A stretch of DNA of 29,425 bases from a bacterium. Lineage in GTDB: Bacteria > ARS69. Below the pieces are notes generated by a model. The model saw only the letters and a program-made list of their open reading frames with translations, was not told where the DNA came from and did no database searches. Below are positions 7,110-13,893 of this stretch, one piece after another. The stretch is taken from positions 1 to 29,425 of the forward strand of contig JALGZR010000054.1 in the NCBI GenBank assembly GCA_025774805.1, in the 5' to 3' direction. Positions within the stretch are counted from its first letter, which is position 1; every line of letters starts with the position of its first letter. A program made the position numbers and the translations under genes.

Positions 7110-9341
7110 CTACCTCAGGCGGACGGACTTCCTCACGAAGGAGAGATCCCCGTCCGCGCGGAGGAAGTAGATGCCCGCGGGCACCCGGCGCCCGCTCCCG
7201 TCCCGCCCGTCCCAGAGGATGCGGATCTCGCTCCCGGTTCCGTGGAGCTCCGGAAGCGTCCGGACGTGCCGTCCGGCCACGTCGAACACCCGGACGCCGA
7301 TCCGGCTGCCGGCGGGAAGGACGAGACGGAGCTCCTGAAGGCCCCGCGCCGGCTGGGGCGTCACCGTTCCCACGAGAGAACCCTCGGGCCGGGTGGGAGT
7401 CGGAGCGTCGGTGGCATTGGACTCGAGGACGACCGACGTGTCGGCGGGAAAGGGCCCGAAAACCTCCATGGATCCACCCGGCCAGGTGACGACCACGCTG
7501 TCCACGGCGGTCCGATCGCCCAGCCCGAAGTGGAGCGCGAGGGGGCCCTGGAACCCGCGCCAGGGACTCGCCTCGGCGCGGCGGTGGACGACCGTCGATC
7601 CGGCGTGGCACGCGACCCGGGACCCGACGTACGTTCCGCCGTGGACAGTCTCGCCGAGGCGCACCGAGAGCCAGTGCCCGGCCGGGCCGTCGTTCCGGTA
7701 GACCGTGGAAGGGGCCTGGATGCTGTAGAAGTTCGGTCCCGCCCCGTCCTGGAGGAAGAGATCGAGGTCCCCGTCCTCGTCGAGATCGGCCCACACGCCC
7801 CCGTCGCCGAGGTGGTCCGTGTCGCCGGGGATCCATCCCGCCCCCTCCAGCGGCACGAAGGCGGCGCCGTCGTTCCGCCAGAGGATGTCGGGCTCGTTGA
7901 ACGTCTCCGACGTTCCCTTGTTGACGAGATGGAGATCGAGGTCCCCGTCGTTGTCGAAGTCGACCCAGTTCACGTGCCTCGGGTTCGTGGAGGTCGTCAG
8001 GCCGAGGGAGTCCGTGATCTCGCTGAACACGCCACCGTCGTTTCGATAGACGCGGAGCGCTCCGGGAGGATACGCGGGCTGCTCGAGATTCGAGTCCCCG
8101 GCGTACGGGATCCCCGAACCGTAGATCCGTCCGGAGTAATTACCGGCGGTCCCGGGCGGTGCGGAGACCCGGATCTGCCAGCGCCCACCGGCCGACTCCC
8201 GCCAGAGGTAGAGCCCCTCGTCCTCGCCGGGGGTGAAGGGGGGGGCGCCCACGTACTCGTCCGTGAGCACGGTCACCGGGTTGTTGGGGTGCACTCCGTC
8301 CGGGCCGAGGAAGAAGCGGTCGGGGATGAACGAGCCGCGCCACTGGAGGAGCGCGAGGGGAGATGCCGCCGCCGTGTCGAGCTCGAACGCGTCGACGCCG
8401 TCGTCGTTCAGACGGTGGTGCGCGAAGAACCAGAAGTCGTTTCCCTCGACTCCCCTCGCGTCCCAGATTCCCTCGTGTCCCTCGCACACCGCGAGATCCA
8501 TGTCTCCGTCGCTGTCGAAGTCGTCCCAGTCGGCGCCCGCGACAATCGGCAGCGAGTCGAACGCCGCCGCCGTGACGTCCGTGAATCCGGATCCGTCGTT
8601 TCTCCAGAGGATCGTCGGGCGGGAGAACTCCTCTCCGCCCACGAGAAGATCCGGATCGCCGTCGTCGTCGTAATCGGCGAAGAGACCCCCGACGGTGCCG
8701 TACCCCTCATCCACGCCCCAGTCGTTGGCGACGTCCGTGAAGCTCATCGATCCGTCGTTGCGGTAGAGGGAGTTCGGGCTCATCCCCAGAGGGGCTTTGG
8801 CGTGGTAGAGGTCGAGGTCGCCGTCTCCGTCGACGTCGGCGGCCGAGAAGCACCTCCCGCGACCCACGGTGTCGGCCATGCCTCCCGCGCCCGGGATCGA
8901 ATCGAGGAGCCCGCCCCCGAGCGACCGCCAGAGCTCGTTCCCGTCGTCCGAGCACGCGCAGCCCCCGTCGCCCCCGTGGGAGCACACGGCGTCGAGATAC
9001 TCGTCGCCGTCGAGATCCGCCCACAGGAACCCGTGACGGTCCTCGACGTCCGAGACGATCTGGGGGATTCCCGTGTGGGTGAAGGACCCGGTGCCATCGT
9101 TCGTGAAGATCCAGACGCTCAGGTAGTGGTGCGCGTTCACCACGTCGACGTCACCGTCCCGGTCGATGTCGATCGCCTGCGCGCCCCACGTCGGTTCGTC
9201 GCCGAAGATCCCCGACGACCCGGTCACGTCGGTGAAGCCCGCCACCGCATCCCGACCGGACACCGCCAGGGCCACAGCGACGATGAGTCCGGTGGAGACG
9301 AGGCGCCGCAGCGCCGGGAGGAGCGAGATCTTCCCGAAGAT
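7110..9341 (-). CDS. Secreted FG-GAP/VCBS repeat protein with ASPIC/UnbV and FlgD-like Ig domains
   Basis: About 743 residues. A signal peptide (residues 1-35: FGKISLLPALRR, hydrophobic LIVAVALAV, cleavage near DAVAG) precedes seven calcium-binding-type motifs of the DxDxDGDxD kind at about 58, 109, 169, 223, 274, 461 and 519, as in beta-propeller FG-GAP/VCBS proteins. An ASPIC/UnbV domain follows at about 557-640 (GSRVACHAGS ... GFQGPLALHFGLG ... VVVTWPGG). A FlgD-type Ig domain closes the protein at about 660-743 (VFDVAGRHVRTL ... WDGRDGSGRRVPAGIYFLRA). Residues about 320-430 are an insertion between propeller blades that I do not recognise. No ATG, GTG or TTG exists between the stop of the upstream gene and the hydrophobic core; the frame has ATC six nt behind a clean AGGAGA, so ATC is annotated as start. 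CTG at 9312-9310 and an ATG at 9446 inside the upstream gene are alternatives. Confidence 0.85.
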   Translation of the reverse strand: MFGKISLLPALRRLVSTGLIVAVALAVSGRDAVAGFTDVTGSSGIFGDEPTWGAQAIDIDRDGDVDVVNAHHYLSVWIFTNDGTGSFTHTGIPQIVSDVEDRHGFLWADLDGDEYLDAVCSHGGDGGCACSDDGNELWRSLGGGLLDSIPGAGGMADTVGRGRCFSAADVDGDGDLDLYHAKAPLGMSPNSLYRNDGSMSFTDVANDWGVDEGYGTVGGLFADYDDDGDPDLLVGGEEFSRPTILWRNDGSGFTDVTAAAFDSLPIVAGADWDDFDSDGDMDLAVCEGHEGIWDARGVEGNDFWFFAHHRLNDDGVDAFELDTAAASPLALLQWRGSFIPDRFFLGPDGVHPNNPVTVLTDEYVGAPPFTPGEDEGLYLWRESAGGRWQIRVSAPPGTAGNYSGRIYGSGIPYAGDSNLEQPAYPPGALRVYRNDGGVFSEITDSLGLTTSTNPRHVNWVDFDNDGDLDLHLVNKGTSETFNEPDILWRNDGAAFVPLEGAGWIPGDTDHLGDGGVWADLDEDGDLDLFLQDGAGPNFYSIQAPSTVYRNDGPAGHWLSVRLGETVHGGTYVGSRVACHAGSTVVHRRAEASPWRGFQGPLALHFGLGDRTAVDSVVVTWPGGSMEVFGPFPADTSVVLESNATDAPTPTRPEGSLVGTVTPQPARGLQELRLVLPAGSRIGVRVFDVAGRHVRTLPELHGTGSEIRILWDGRDGSGRRVPAGIYFLRADGDLSFVRKSVRLR

Positions 9342-9347
9342 GGCCGC

Positions 9348-9353
9348 TCTCCT
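9348..9353 (-). promoter_or_regulatory. Shine-Dalgarno sequence pointing to an ATC start
   Basis: On the minus strand AGGAGA overlaps the TAG stop of the upstream 701-aa gene and stands 6 nt before ATC (9341-9339). This is the site that decides the start of the FG-GAP gene; no conventional start codon lies at usable distance. Confidence 0.5.
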
Positions 9354-11457
9354 AACGAAGAAGCGTTCCCTTGACCGTGCGAACGGCCCCCTCCGCCTCG
9401 AGGCGGAAGAAGTAGACACCGCTTGCGACCCGGGACCCGGTGGCATCGCGTCCGTCCCAGGGTAGGGAGGTGACGCCGGCCGGGGCCGGTCCGTCCAGAA
9501 GCACCTGAATCGTTCGTCCGTTCACGTCCAGGATCGACAGCCGGGCCGCTCCCGCGCGCTCCTGCGAGAACGTGAGGCGGGTCGACGTCGCGAACGGGTT
9601 CGGCTCGCTCGGGTAGAGCCGGAGCCCCTCGACCCGCTCCCCCTCCGCGATCGCCGTCGGTCCGCCGCCGTACGGAGCCAGCGAGTTCAGGAAGAAGGTC
9701 GTGCCGACGCCGGGTCGGAACAGGCCGCCCTTCACCTTGGAGACGACGGGCGGGCGATCCGCGTCGAACCGGAAGTTGAACTGGGTCTGGTAGAAGAGCG
9801 CCGGCGCGTCGGGAACCGTGGCGTAGTCGTCCGTCCACCAGGAGATGCGATCGCTCGTGAAGGAGGACGACCAGTCCGTCTCCGGTTTGTGATCGATGTC
9901 GTGAAAACCGATGTTCGACACGACGGCCCCGGTGATCGGCACCTCGAAGAGGCGCATTCCGCGGCCGCAAGTGCGGTTGTACACGGCGTACTCGTAGTGC
10001 CAGCTCCCCCCGCCGAGGTCCGTCACCTTCACCGAGTGGAACATCCAGCCGTCATCGGGCGAGACGAGGGTGGAGTCGTGCGCATCTCCCCAGGTGAAGA
10101 TCGGGGCGCCCAGGATCACGTCGAGTCCGCCGCCGACGTCGGTGAAGTCCCAGTCGGTCCCGGACCAGGTCATCGTGCACTCGCGCCACCCGATGTTGTT
10201 GTAGAGGCTGTCGTCGTCGGCCACGAAGTAGACGCCCTCGTAGAGATAGGTCGCGGTGGTGTCCCCGAGATCCACATCGTCGACCTCGAGCCGGTGCGCC
10301 ACTTCGTCCGGCTCGATTCCCAGGTAGTCCCGCTCGCAATCGACCGGAGTCGCGTCGAAGAACGAACCGCAGGCCTCCCAGGACGCGATGTGCGGGTCGA
10401 CCTCCTCGCGTGGCCCGAGATAGTAGCGGGACGCGTTGTTGGCGGCCGAGTAGGTGTCCGAGCAGCCGATCTCCATGTAGGTGCCCCCGCCGCCGTCGCA
10501 ACCGAGGTCGCAATCGTCGTTGGCCAACGCGTACCAGGCGTGCTTGACCCAGTTCTGGCCGATCATCTCGAGGGCGCCGTCCTTCTCGCGATAGAGCGCC
10601 AGCCCGATGAACGGGTGGGTCTCCTCCATCGGCGCGTTCCAGGGCACGATCACTTCCCCGTTGTTGCACGCGGTCGTCGCGGCGGTGAGCCCGGCCGTCC
10701 CGTTCGGATAGATTCCGATCCGACCCGCGCTGTCGATGCCGTAGAGCTCGCGAAGGAGGATGTCGAGGACGAGTTCCTGCTGATCGGAGGCCCGGGAAGG
10801 GGGCTCGGGCGCTCTCACGCGGGGGCGCGCGGGAGTCGCCGCGAGACGCAGATCGAACGCACCCACGAGCTTCCCCTCGAGCGACGGCTGGCCGAGACGC
10901 TCGGCCCACTCTTCGGAGATCACGAGATCACCCATTCTCAGGGAGAGCTCCCCCCGCTCGGCTTCCAGGGTCCACCAGGCGTTGCGGACCTCGAGAGGGA
11001 CGGGAAGATCGCGGTCCCCCGTACGAATCCGGATCGGGACCCGGCCGGTTCCCGGCACCACCTCGAGAGCGAAGTCGAACAGGAACAGCGGATCGAGGAG
11101 AGCCTGGGTGCTCCGGTGACGGGCGCGAAACGCGAGCCCTCCCTGCACGGGGAGAATCGGGGCCATGCCGACGAACCCCTCGAACCTCTCCCCGGACGTT
11201 CGAAATCTCACCTCGGGAAGCTCGTCGACCACGAACGAGTAGACCGGTGGCTCCATTCCCAGCTTGATCGGAGCCGGTCCGGGGCGGGTCTCCCGAGTCG
11301 ACACGATCTCGAGACCCAGATCTCTCAGACGACCGTCACTCAGCGAGAACGAGGCCCGGGCCCCTGTGACCGTCCAGACGTTCTCGGCGGCGGAGGGTGA
11401 GGACAACGCGACCGTCAGAGCGGCCCCGAGCAGAAGAACCGTGCGTGGCGCCGACAT
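9352..11457 (-). CDS. Secreted hypothetical protein with C-terminal FlgD-like Ig domain
   Basis: A 701-residue exported protein. Residues 1-24 form a signal peptide (hydrophobic VLLLGAALTVAL, cleavage near PSAA). Residues about 25-230 are a beta-rich region I do not recognise. A large middle region (about 240-590) is rich in Trp, Tyr, Asp and Cys, with CDLGCDGGGGTYMEIGC, ACGSFFDATPVDC and TWGDAHDS. The end (about 615-701) is a FlgD-type Ig domain (YPSEPNPFATSTRLTFS ... SILDVNGRTI ... WDGRDATGSRVASGVYFFRL), often the anchoring or sorting part of surface proteins in related phyla. GGAGAGAG lies just before the ATG. It is followed immediately by the FG-GAP gene, so the two probably form a transcription unit. 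The function of the N-terminal and middle regions is unknown. Confidence 0.85.
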   Translation of the reverse strand: MSAPRTVLLLGAALTVALSSPSAAENVWTVTGARASFSLSDGRLRDLGLEIVSTRETRPGPAPIKLGMEPPVYSFVVDELPEVRFRTSGERFEGFVGMAPILPVQGGLAFRARHRSTQALLDPLFLFDFALEVVPGTGRVPIRIRTGDRDLPVPLEVRNAWWTLEAERGELSLRMGDLVISEEWAERLGQPSLEGKLVGAFDLRLAATPARPRVRAPEPPSRASDQQELVLDILLRELYGIDSAGRIGIYPNGTAGLTAATTACNNGEVIVPWNAPMEETHPFIGLALYREKDGALEMIGQNWVKHAWYALANDDCDLGCDGGGGTYMEIGCSDTYSAANNASRYYLGPREEVDPHIASWEACGSFFDATPVDCERDYLGIEPDEVAHRLEVDDVDLGDTTATYLYEGVYFVADDDSLYNNIGWRECTMTWSGTDWDFTDVGGGLDVILGAPIFTWGDAHDSTLVSPDDGWMFHSVKVTDLGGGSWHYEYAVYNRTCGRGMRLFEVPITGAVVSNIGFHDIDHKPETDWSSSFTSDRISWWTDDYATVPDAPALFYQTQFNFRFDADRPPVVSKVKGGLFRPGVGTTFFLNSLAPYGGGPTAIAEGERVEGLRLYPSEPNPFATSTRLTFSQERAGAARLSILDVNGRTIQVLLDGPAPAGVTSLPWDGRDATGSRVASGVYFFRLEAEGAVRTVKGTLLR

Positions 11458-11638
11458 GGGCTCTCTCCGCGGAGTGAAAGTTCGAGGACGTGGTGACCGG
11501 GGACCGAGCCGGCATCGGGGGGGGCCGGAGCGCTCGTTCGATCATCCCAGATCCGGGAGTGCGAGAGCAACCCCCGGAGCCCGGAAAGGGGCCGTCGGGG
11601 CCGTTTCGAGGCTCTGGGGGCACTCGGAGGCCGGGGAA

Positions 11639-11692
11639 GGCTCCTTCCCGCCGATTGCCGGGGACGGCTCCTTCGCTCCGATTGCCGGGGAG
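11639..11692 (+). repeat. Two tandem 27-bp repeats
   Basis: Two adjacent 27-nt units (11639-11665 and 11666-11692), both starting GGCTCCTTC and sharing CCGATTGCCGGGGA near the end, with 3-4 differences. A degraded third unit may follow (CTTTCCCGCCATCACCGATT). 27 nt equals 9 codons, so this could be the remains of a coding repeat. Confidence 0.65.
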
Positions 11693-11905
11693 CTGCCGCT
11701 TTCCCGCCATCACCGATTCGGACGGCGACGGCGTCGCGGATGACCCGGCCGCCGACCGGGCATCTCCGCCGTGAGGATCCACTCCAGGTGTGAGTTCTCA
11801 CCACGAGGTCGGACCCCCTCGGGAGAGCGGGCCGCGACGTGGGGCGCTTCCGGAACTCGTTGTTTTCCAGTGGATTGTGGCGGCGACGAGGTCCGTGGCC
11901 CGGAC

Positions 11906-11920
11906 TGGCACACAGGCTGC
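11906..11920 (+). promoter_or_regulatory. Possible sigma-54 (-24/-12) promoter
   Basis: TGGCAC-N5-CTGCA, with GG (11907-11908) and GC (11919-11920) separated by exactly 10 nt, matches the sigma-54 consensus TGGCAC-N5-TTGCA except for one T to C. It lies about 55 nt before the lipoprotein ATG. One chance match in a GC-rich leader is possible. Confidence 0.35.
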
Positions 11921-11974
11921 ACCAGGACCGGACGTGCACCTGATGAACCGCCCACCCGAAACCAGGAGACCGAA

Positions 11975-12805
11975 ATGAACCCGGTGACCTCTCTTCGAAA
12001 GCTCCGCAGCCTCGCCGCCGTCGCCACCGCCCTGATCCTCGCGAGCGGCTGCACCCAGGAACTGCCCACGACTCCCGGTTCCGAGCCCACGCCGGAGACC
12101 CCGCCGGCGCTTCCCCCGGCCGAGAGCCTCACGTTCGACTTCGACTTCTTCCAGGAGCCTCCGCCGCTCGAGCGCGCCTCGAAGCACAACTTCTTCAACG
12201 CGTTCGTCCGAGTCGTGGTCGTCAAGGCCGTGACGCATCTGGTCCTGACCCCGCCCGTCGCCGCGTTCTCGCTCGCGCTCCACACCGTTCCGAGCCCCCA
12301 GCCCGACGGCTCCTACATCTGGGTCTACACGTGGGTCCACGGTGAGGAAGAGGCTCAGGTGCGGTTGCGGGGGAAGGCTCTCGACGCGGACCGCGTCGAG
12401 TGGCAGATGCGTGTGTCGAGCACCGTCGAGGGATGGGATCAGGAGCTCTGGTTCGAGGGCCGGACCCGTGACGACGGCGAGTCAGGACAGTGGACCTTCT
12501 ACGACCTCGATCTCGAGGAGCAGCCGGCGGCGGCGGAGCTCGAATGGGGCGCCGACTTCGAGGGCGAGTTCCTCCGGTTCACCGATCTCTACCAGAACGT
12601 CGACGACACGCTCGAATACCGTGAGAACGGTTCCCTCATGTCGCTCACGTTCACCGACGCGAGCGATCCCGACCTCGGCTGGTACGTGAAGTGGAACGAC
12701 GCGGACGGCACCGGCAGCCTCCGCGCCCCGGACTACAACGACGGCGAGCCGGCCTGCTGGGACGAGCGCCAGAATGACACCGACTGCCCGGAGGTCACGT
12801 CCTGA
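11975..12805 (+). CDS. Putative lipoprotein of unknown function
   Basis: A 276-residue protein with a lipoprotein signal peptide: basic MNPVTSLRKLR, hydrophobic core and lipobox LASGC, giving a lipidated Cys at about residue 26. A Pro/Thr/Glu-rich spacer (about 28-50) links to a beta-rich, acidic globular part with many Trp and Tyr residues (WVYTWVHGEE, VEGWDQELWFEG, GQWTFYDLDLEE), which suggests a repetitive beta-barrel or lipocalin-like sheet. I do not recognise a family. The C-terminus carries two cysteines (ACWDERQNDTDC). AGGAGA is 5 nt before the ATG, and longer in-frame starts upstream lack a signal peptide. It is a single-gene unit ended by a strong hairpin. Confidence 0.82.
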   Translation: MNPVTSLRKLRSLAAVATALILASGCTQELPTTPGSEPTPETPPALPPAESLTFDFDFFQEPPPLERASKHNFFNAFVRVVVVKAVTHLVLTPPVAAFSLALHTVPSPQPDGSYIWVYTWVHGEEEAQVRLRGKALDADRVEWQMRVSSTVEGWDQELWFEGRTRDDGESGQWTFYDLDLEEQPAAAELEWGADFEGEFLRFTDLYQNVDDTLEYRENGSLMSLTFTDASDPDLGWYVKWNDADGTGSLRAPDYNDGEPACWDERQNDTDCPEVTS

Positions 12806-12846
12806 TCGAGGCGTGAACTGCAGCGCTACAGCGAAGGTCGCGACCG

Positions 12847-12872
12847 GCCGCCCGGGAGAGATCCCGGGCGGC
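12847..12872 (+). terminator. Terminator hairpin behind the lipoprotein gene
   Basis: A perfect 11-bp stem (GCCGCCCGGGA with TCCCGGGCGGC) with a GAGA tetraloop, followed by TTCACT. It lies 42 nt after the stop codon and 44 nt from the end of the convergent gene. Confidence 0.75.
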
Positions 12873-12915
12873 TTCACTCGTAACGGCGCGGCGCGCGATA
12901 CCACCCCCGCCCATC

Positions 12916-13893
12916 CTACGACGTCACCTTCAACGCTTCCGGTAACGGCAGAGGCGACTCGCCCTGGCGGGCGATCTCGCGGCGGAGCGCGATGAGGTTG
13001 CGGGCCATCGCGGATACGAAGTCCCGCGCCATGTCGAAGTGGTCCTCCAAAATGTCGAGAAAGTCCTCGGTGTCGCCCCGCAGTGCGACGACGGGCGTCT
13101 CGCACACGGCGGTGAACCAGCGCGGCTGGCCGCAGAGCCGCTCGAGATTGCCGAGGGGATAACCGGGTCCGGCGCGGAAGAGAACCGCCCCGTCCGCACC
13201 GGTGCAGACGATTCGTCCCGAAACGATGACGTACATGAGCGGAGAGGGTTCGCCGATCCGCCAGACGGTCTGGCCCTCCCGGAAACGGACCTCGGGGGTC
13301 GATCGCGCGAGCTGGGCGAGAGCCTCCAGGCTCGAATTGGCGAACGGTGAGCCGGGACGGCGGATCAGGACGATCCGCTCCACGAGATCGATCCGCTCGG
13401 GCGTCTTCTGAAACAGTCCCTCCGCGGGCGCGAGATAGGTGGAAGGGGGAATCCGACGGCGCTCGACCAGCATGATCCGAGCGAGGTTGCGGACGAGGTT
13501 GAGCAGGACTGAAAAGTGGTCCTCGAGGATGTCGTGGATCACATCATCTTCGAACATCAGGGTGAGGGTGGCCTCTTCCGCCGTCGCCTGGAGCCCCTCG
13601 GGGAGACCGGCGAGCATGGGAAGGAACCCGAACCCGTCGCGCGGCCCGAGCACCGCCGGTTCCGGGTACTCGCCTCCCTCCGCCCGAACGCGGCCCTCGG
13701 TGATGACGTGGTAGGAGCACGCGCGCTCTCCGGCTCGCAGGATCGTCTCTCCCGGGGCGAACTGACCCTCTTGGGCGTTCTCCGCGAAGACCGCGATGTC
13801 GGCGAGGTCCAGGGCCTCCAGGGGTCCCAGGGTCTTGAGGAACAGGACCCGCTCGAGCGGCCCCACTCTGCGGGCGCTATCGAATCGGGACAA
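12916..13893 (-). CDS. Protein with two cyclic-nucleotide-binding-like domains
   Basis: A 325-residue cytosolic protein. Two Crp-type cNMP-binding folds are visible, about residues 18-145 (FAPGETILRAGERACSYHVITEGRV) and 178-300 (FREGQTVWRIGEPSPLMYVIVSGRI). The phosphate-binding cassettes are degenerate: the usual FGE-x-AL/Arg signature is replaced by DGFGFLPMLAG and GYPLGNLERLCG, so binding of cAMP/cGMP is doubtful. No helix-turn-helix follows, so it is not a typical CRP regulator. The start is TTG at 13893, supported by AGGAG about 10 nt upstream; GTG at 13866 is an alternative without a ribosome site. It overlaps the end of the transporter-HEAT gene by 17 nt and is therefore coupled to it. 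Confidence 0.85.
   Translation of the reverse strand: MSRFDSARRVGPLERVLFLKTLGPLEALDLADIAVFAENAQEGQFAPGETILRAGERACSYHVITEGRVRAEGGEYPEPAVLGPRDGFGFLPMLAGLPEGLQATAEEATLTLMFEDDVIHDILEDHFSVLLNLVRNLARIMLVERRRIPPSTYLAPAEGLFQKTPERIDLVERIVLIRRPGSPFANSSLEALAQLARSTPEVRFREGQTVWRIGEPSPLMYVIVSGRIVCTGADGAVLFRAGPGYPLGNLERLCGQPRWFTAVCETPVVALRGDTEDFLDILEDHFDMARDFVSAMARNLIALRREIARQGESPLPLPEALKVTS

Larger units (their letters stand above)
11458..11974 (+). other. Divergent intergenic region with short tandem repeats
   Basis: About 517 nt between the divergent 701-aa gene and the lipoprotein gene. It holds the two 27-bp repeats at 11639-11692, a stretch around 11718-11752 that would read DSDGDGVADD (a thrombospondin-type-3-like motif) in one frame, and a possible sigma-54 promoter at 11906-11920. 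No open frame here has a convincing start or composition, so I call no gene. Confidence 0.5.

Noticed and set aside
7242-9374. A 710-codon open frame on the plus strand opposite the FG-GAP gene
   Set aside because: Antisense shadow of a GC-rich gene; composition is Arg/Val/Glu/Pro-biased with no domains, while the minus strand shows signal peptide, repeats and Ig domain.
9889-11400. A 503-codon plus-strand open frame opposite the 701-aa secreted protein
   Set aside because: Shadow composition and no domain; the opposite strand has signal peptide and FlgD-like end.
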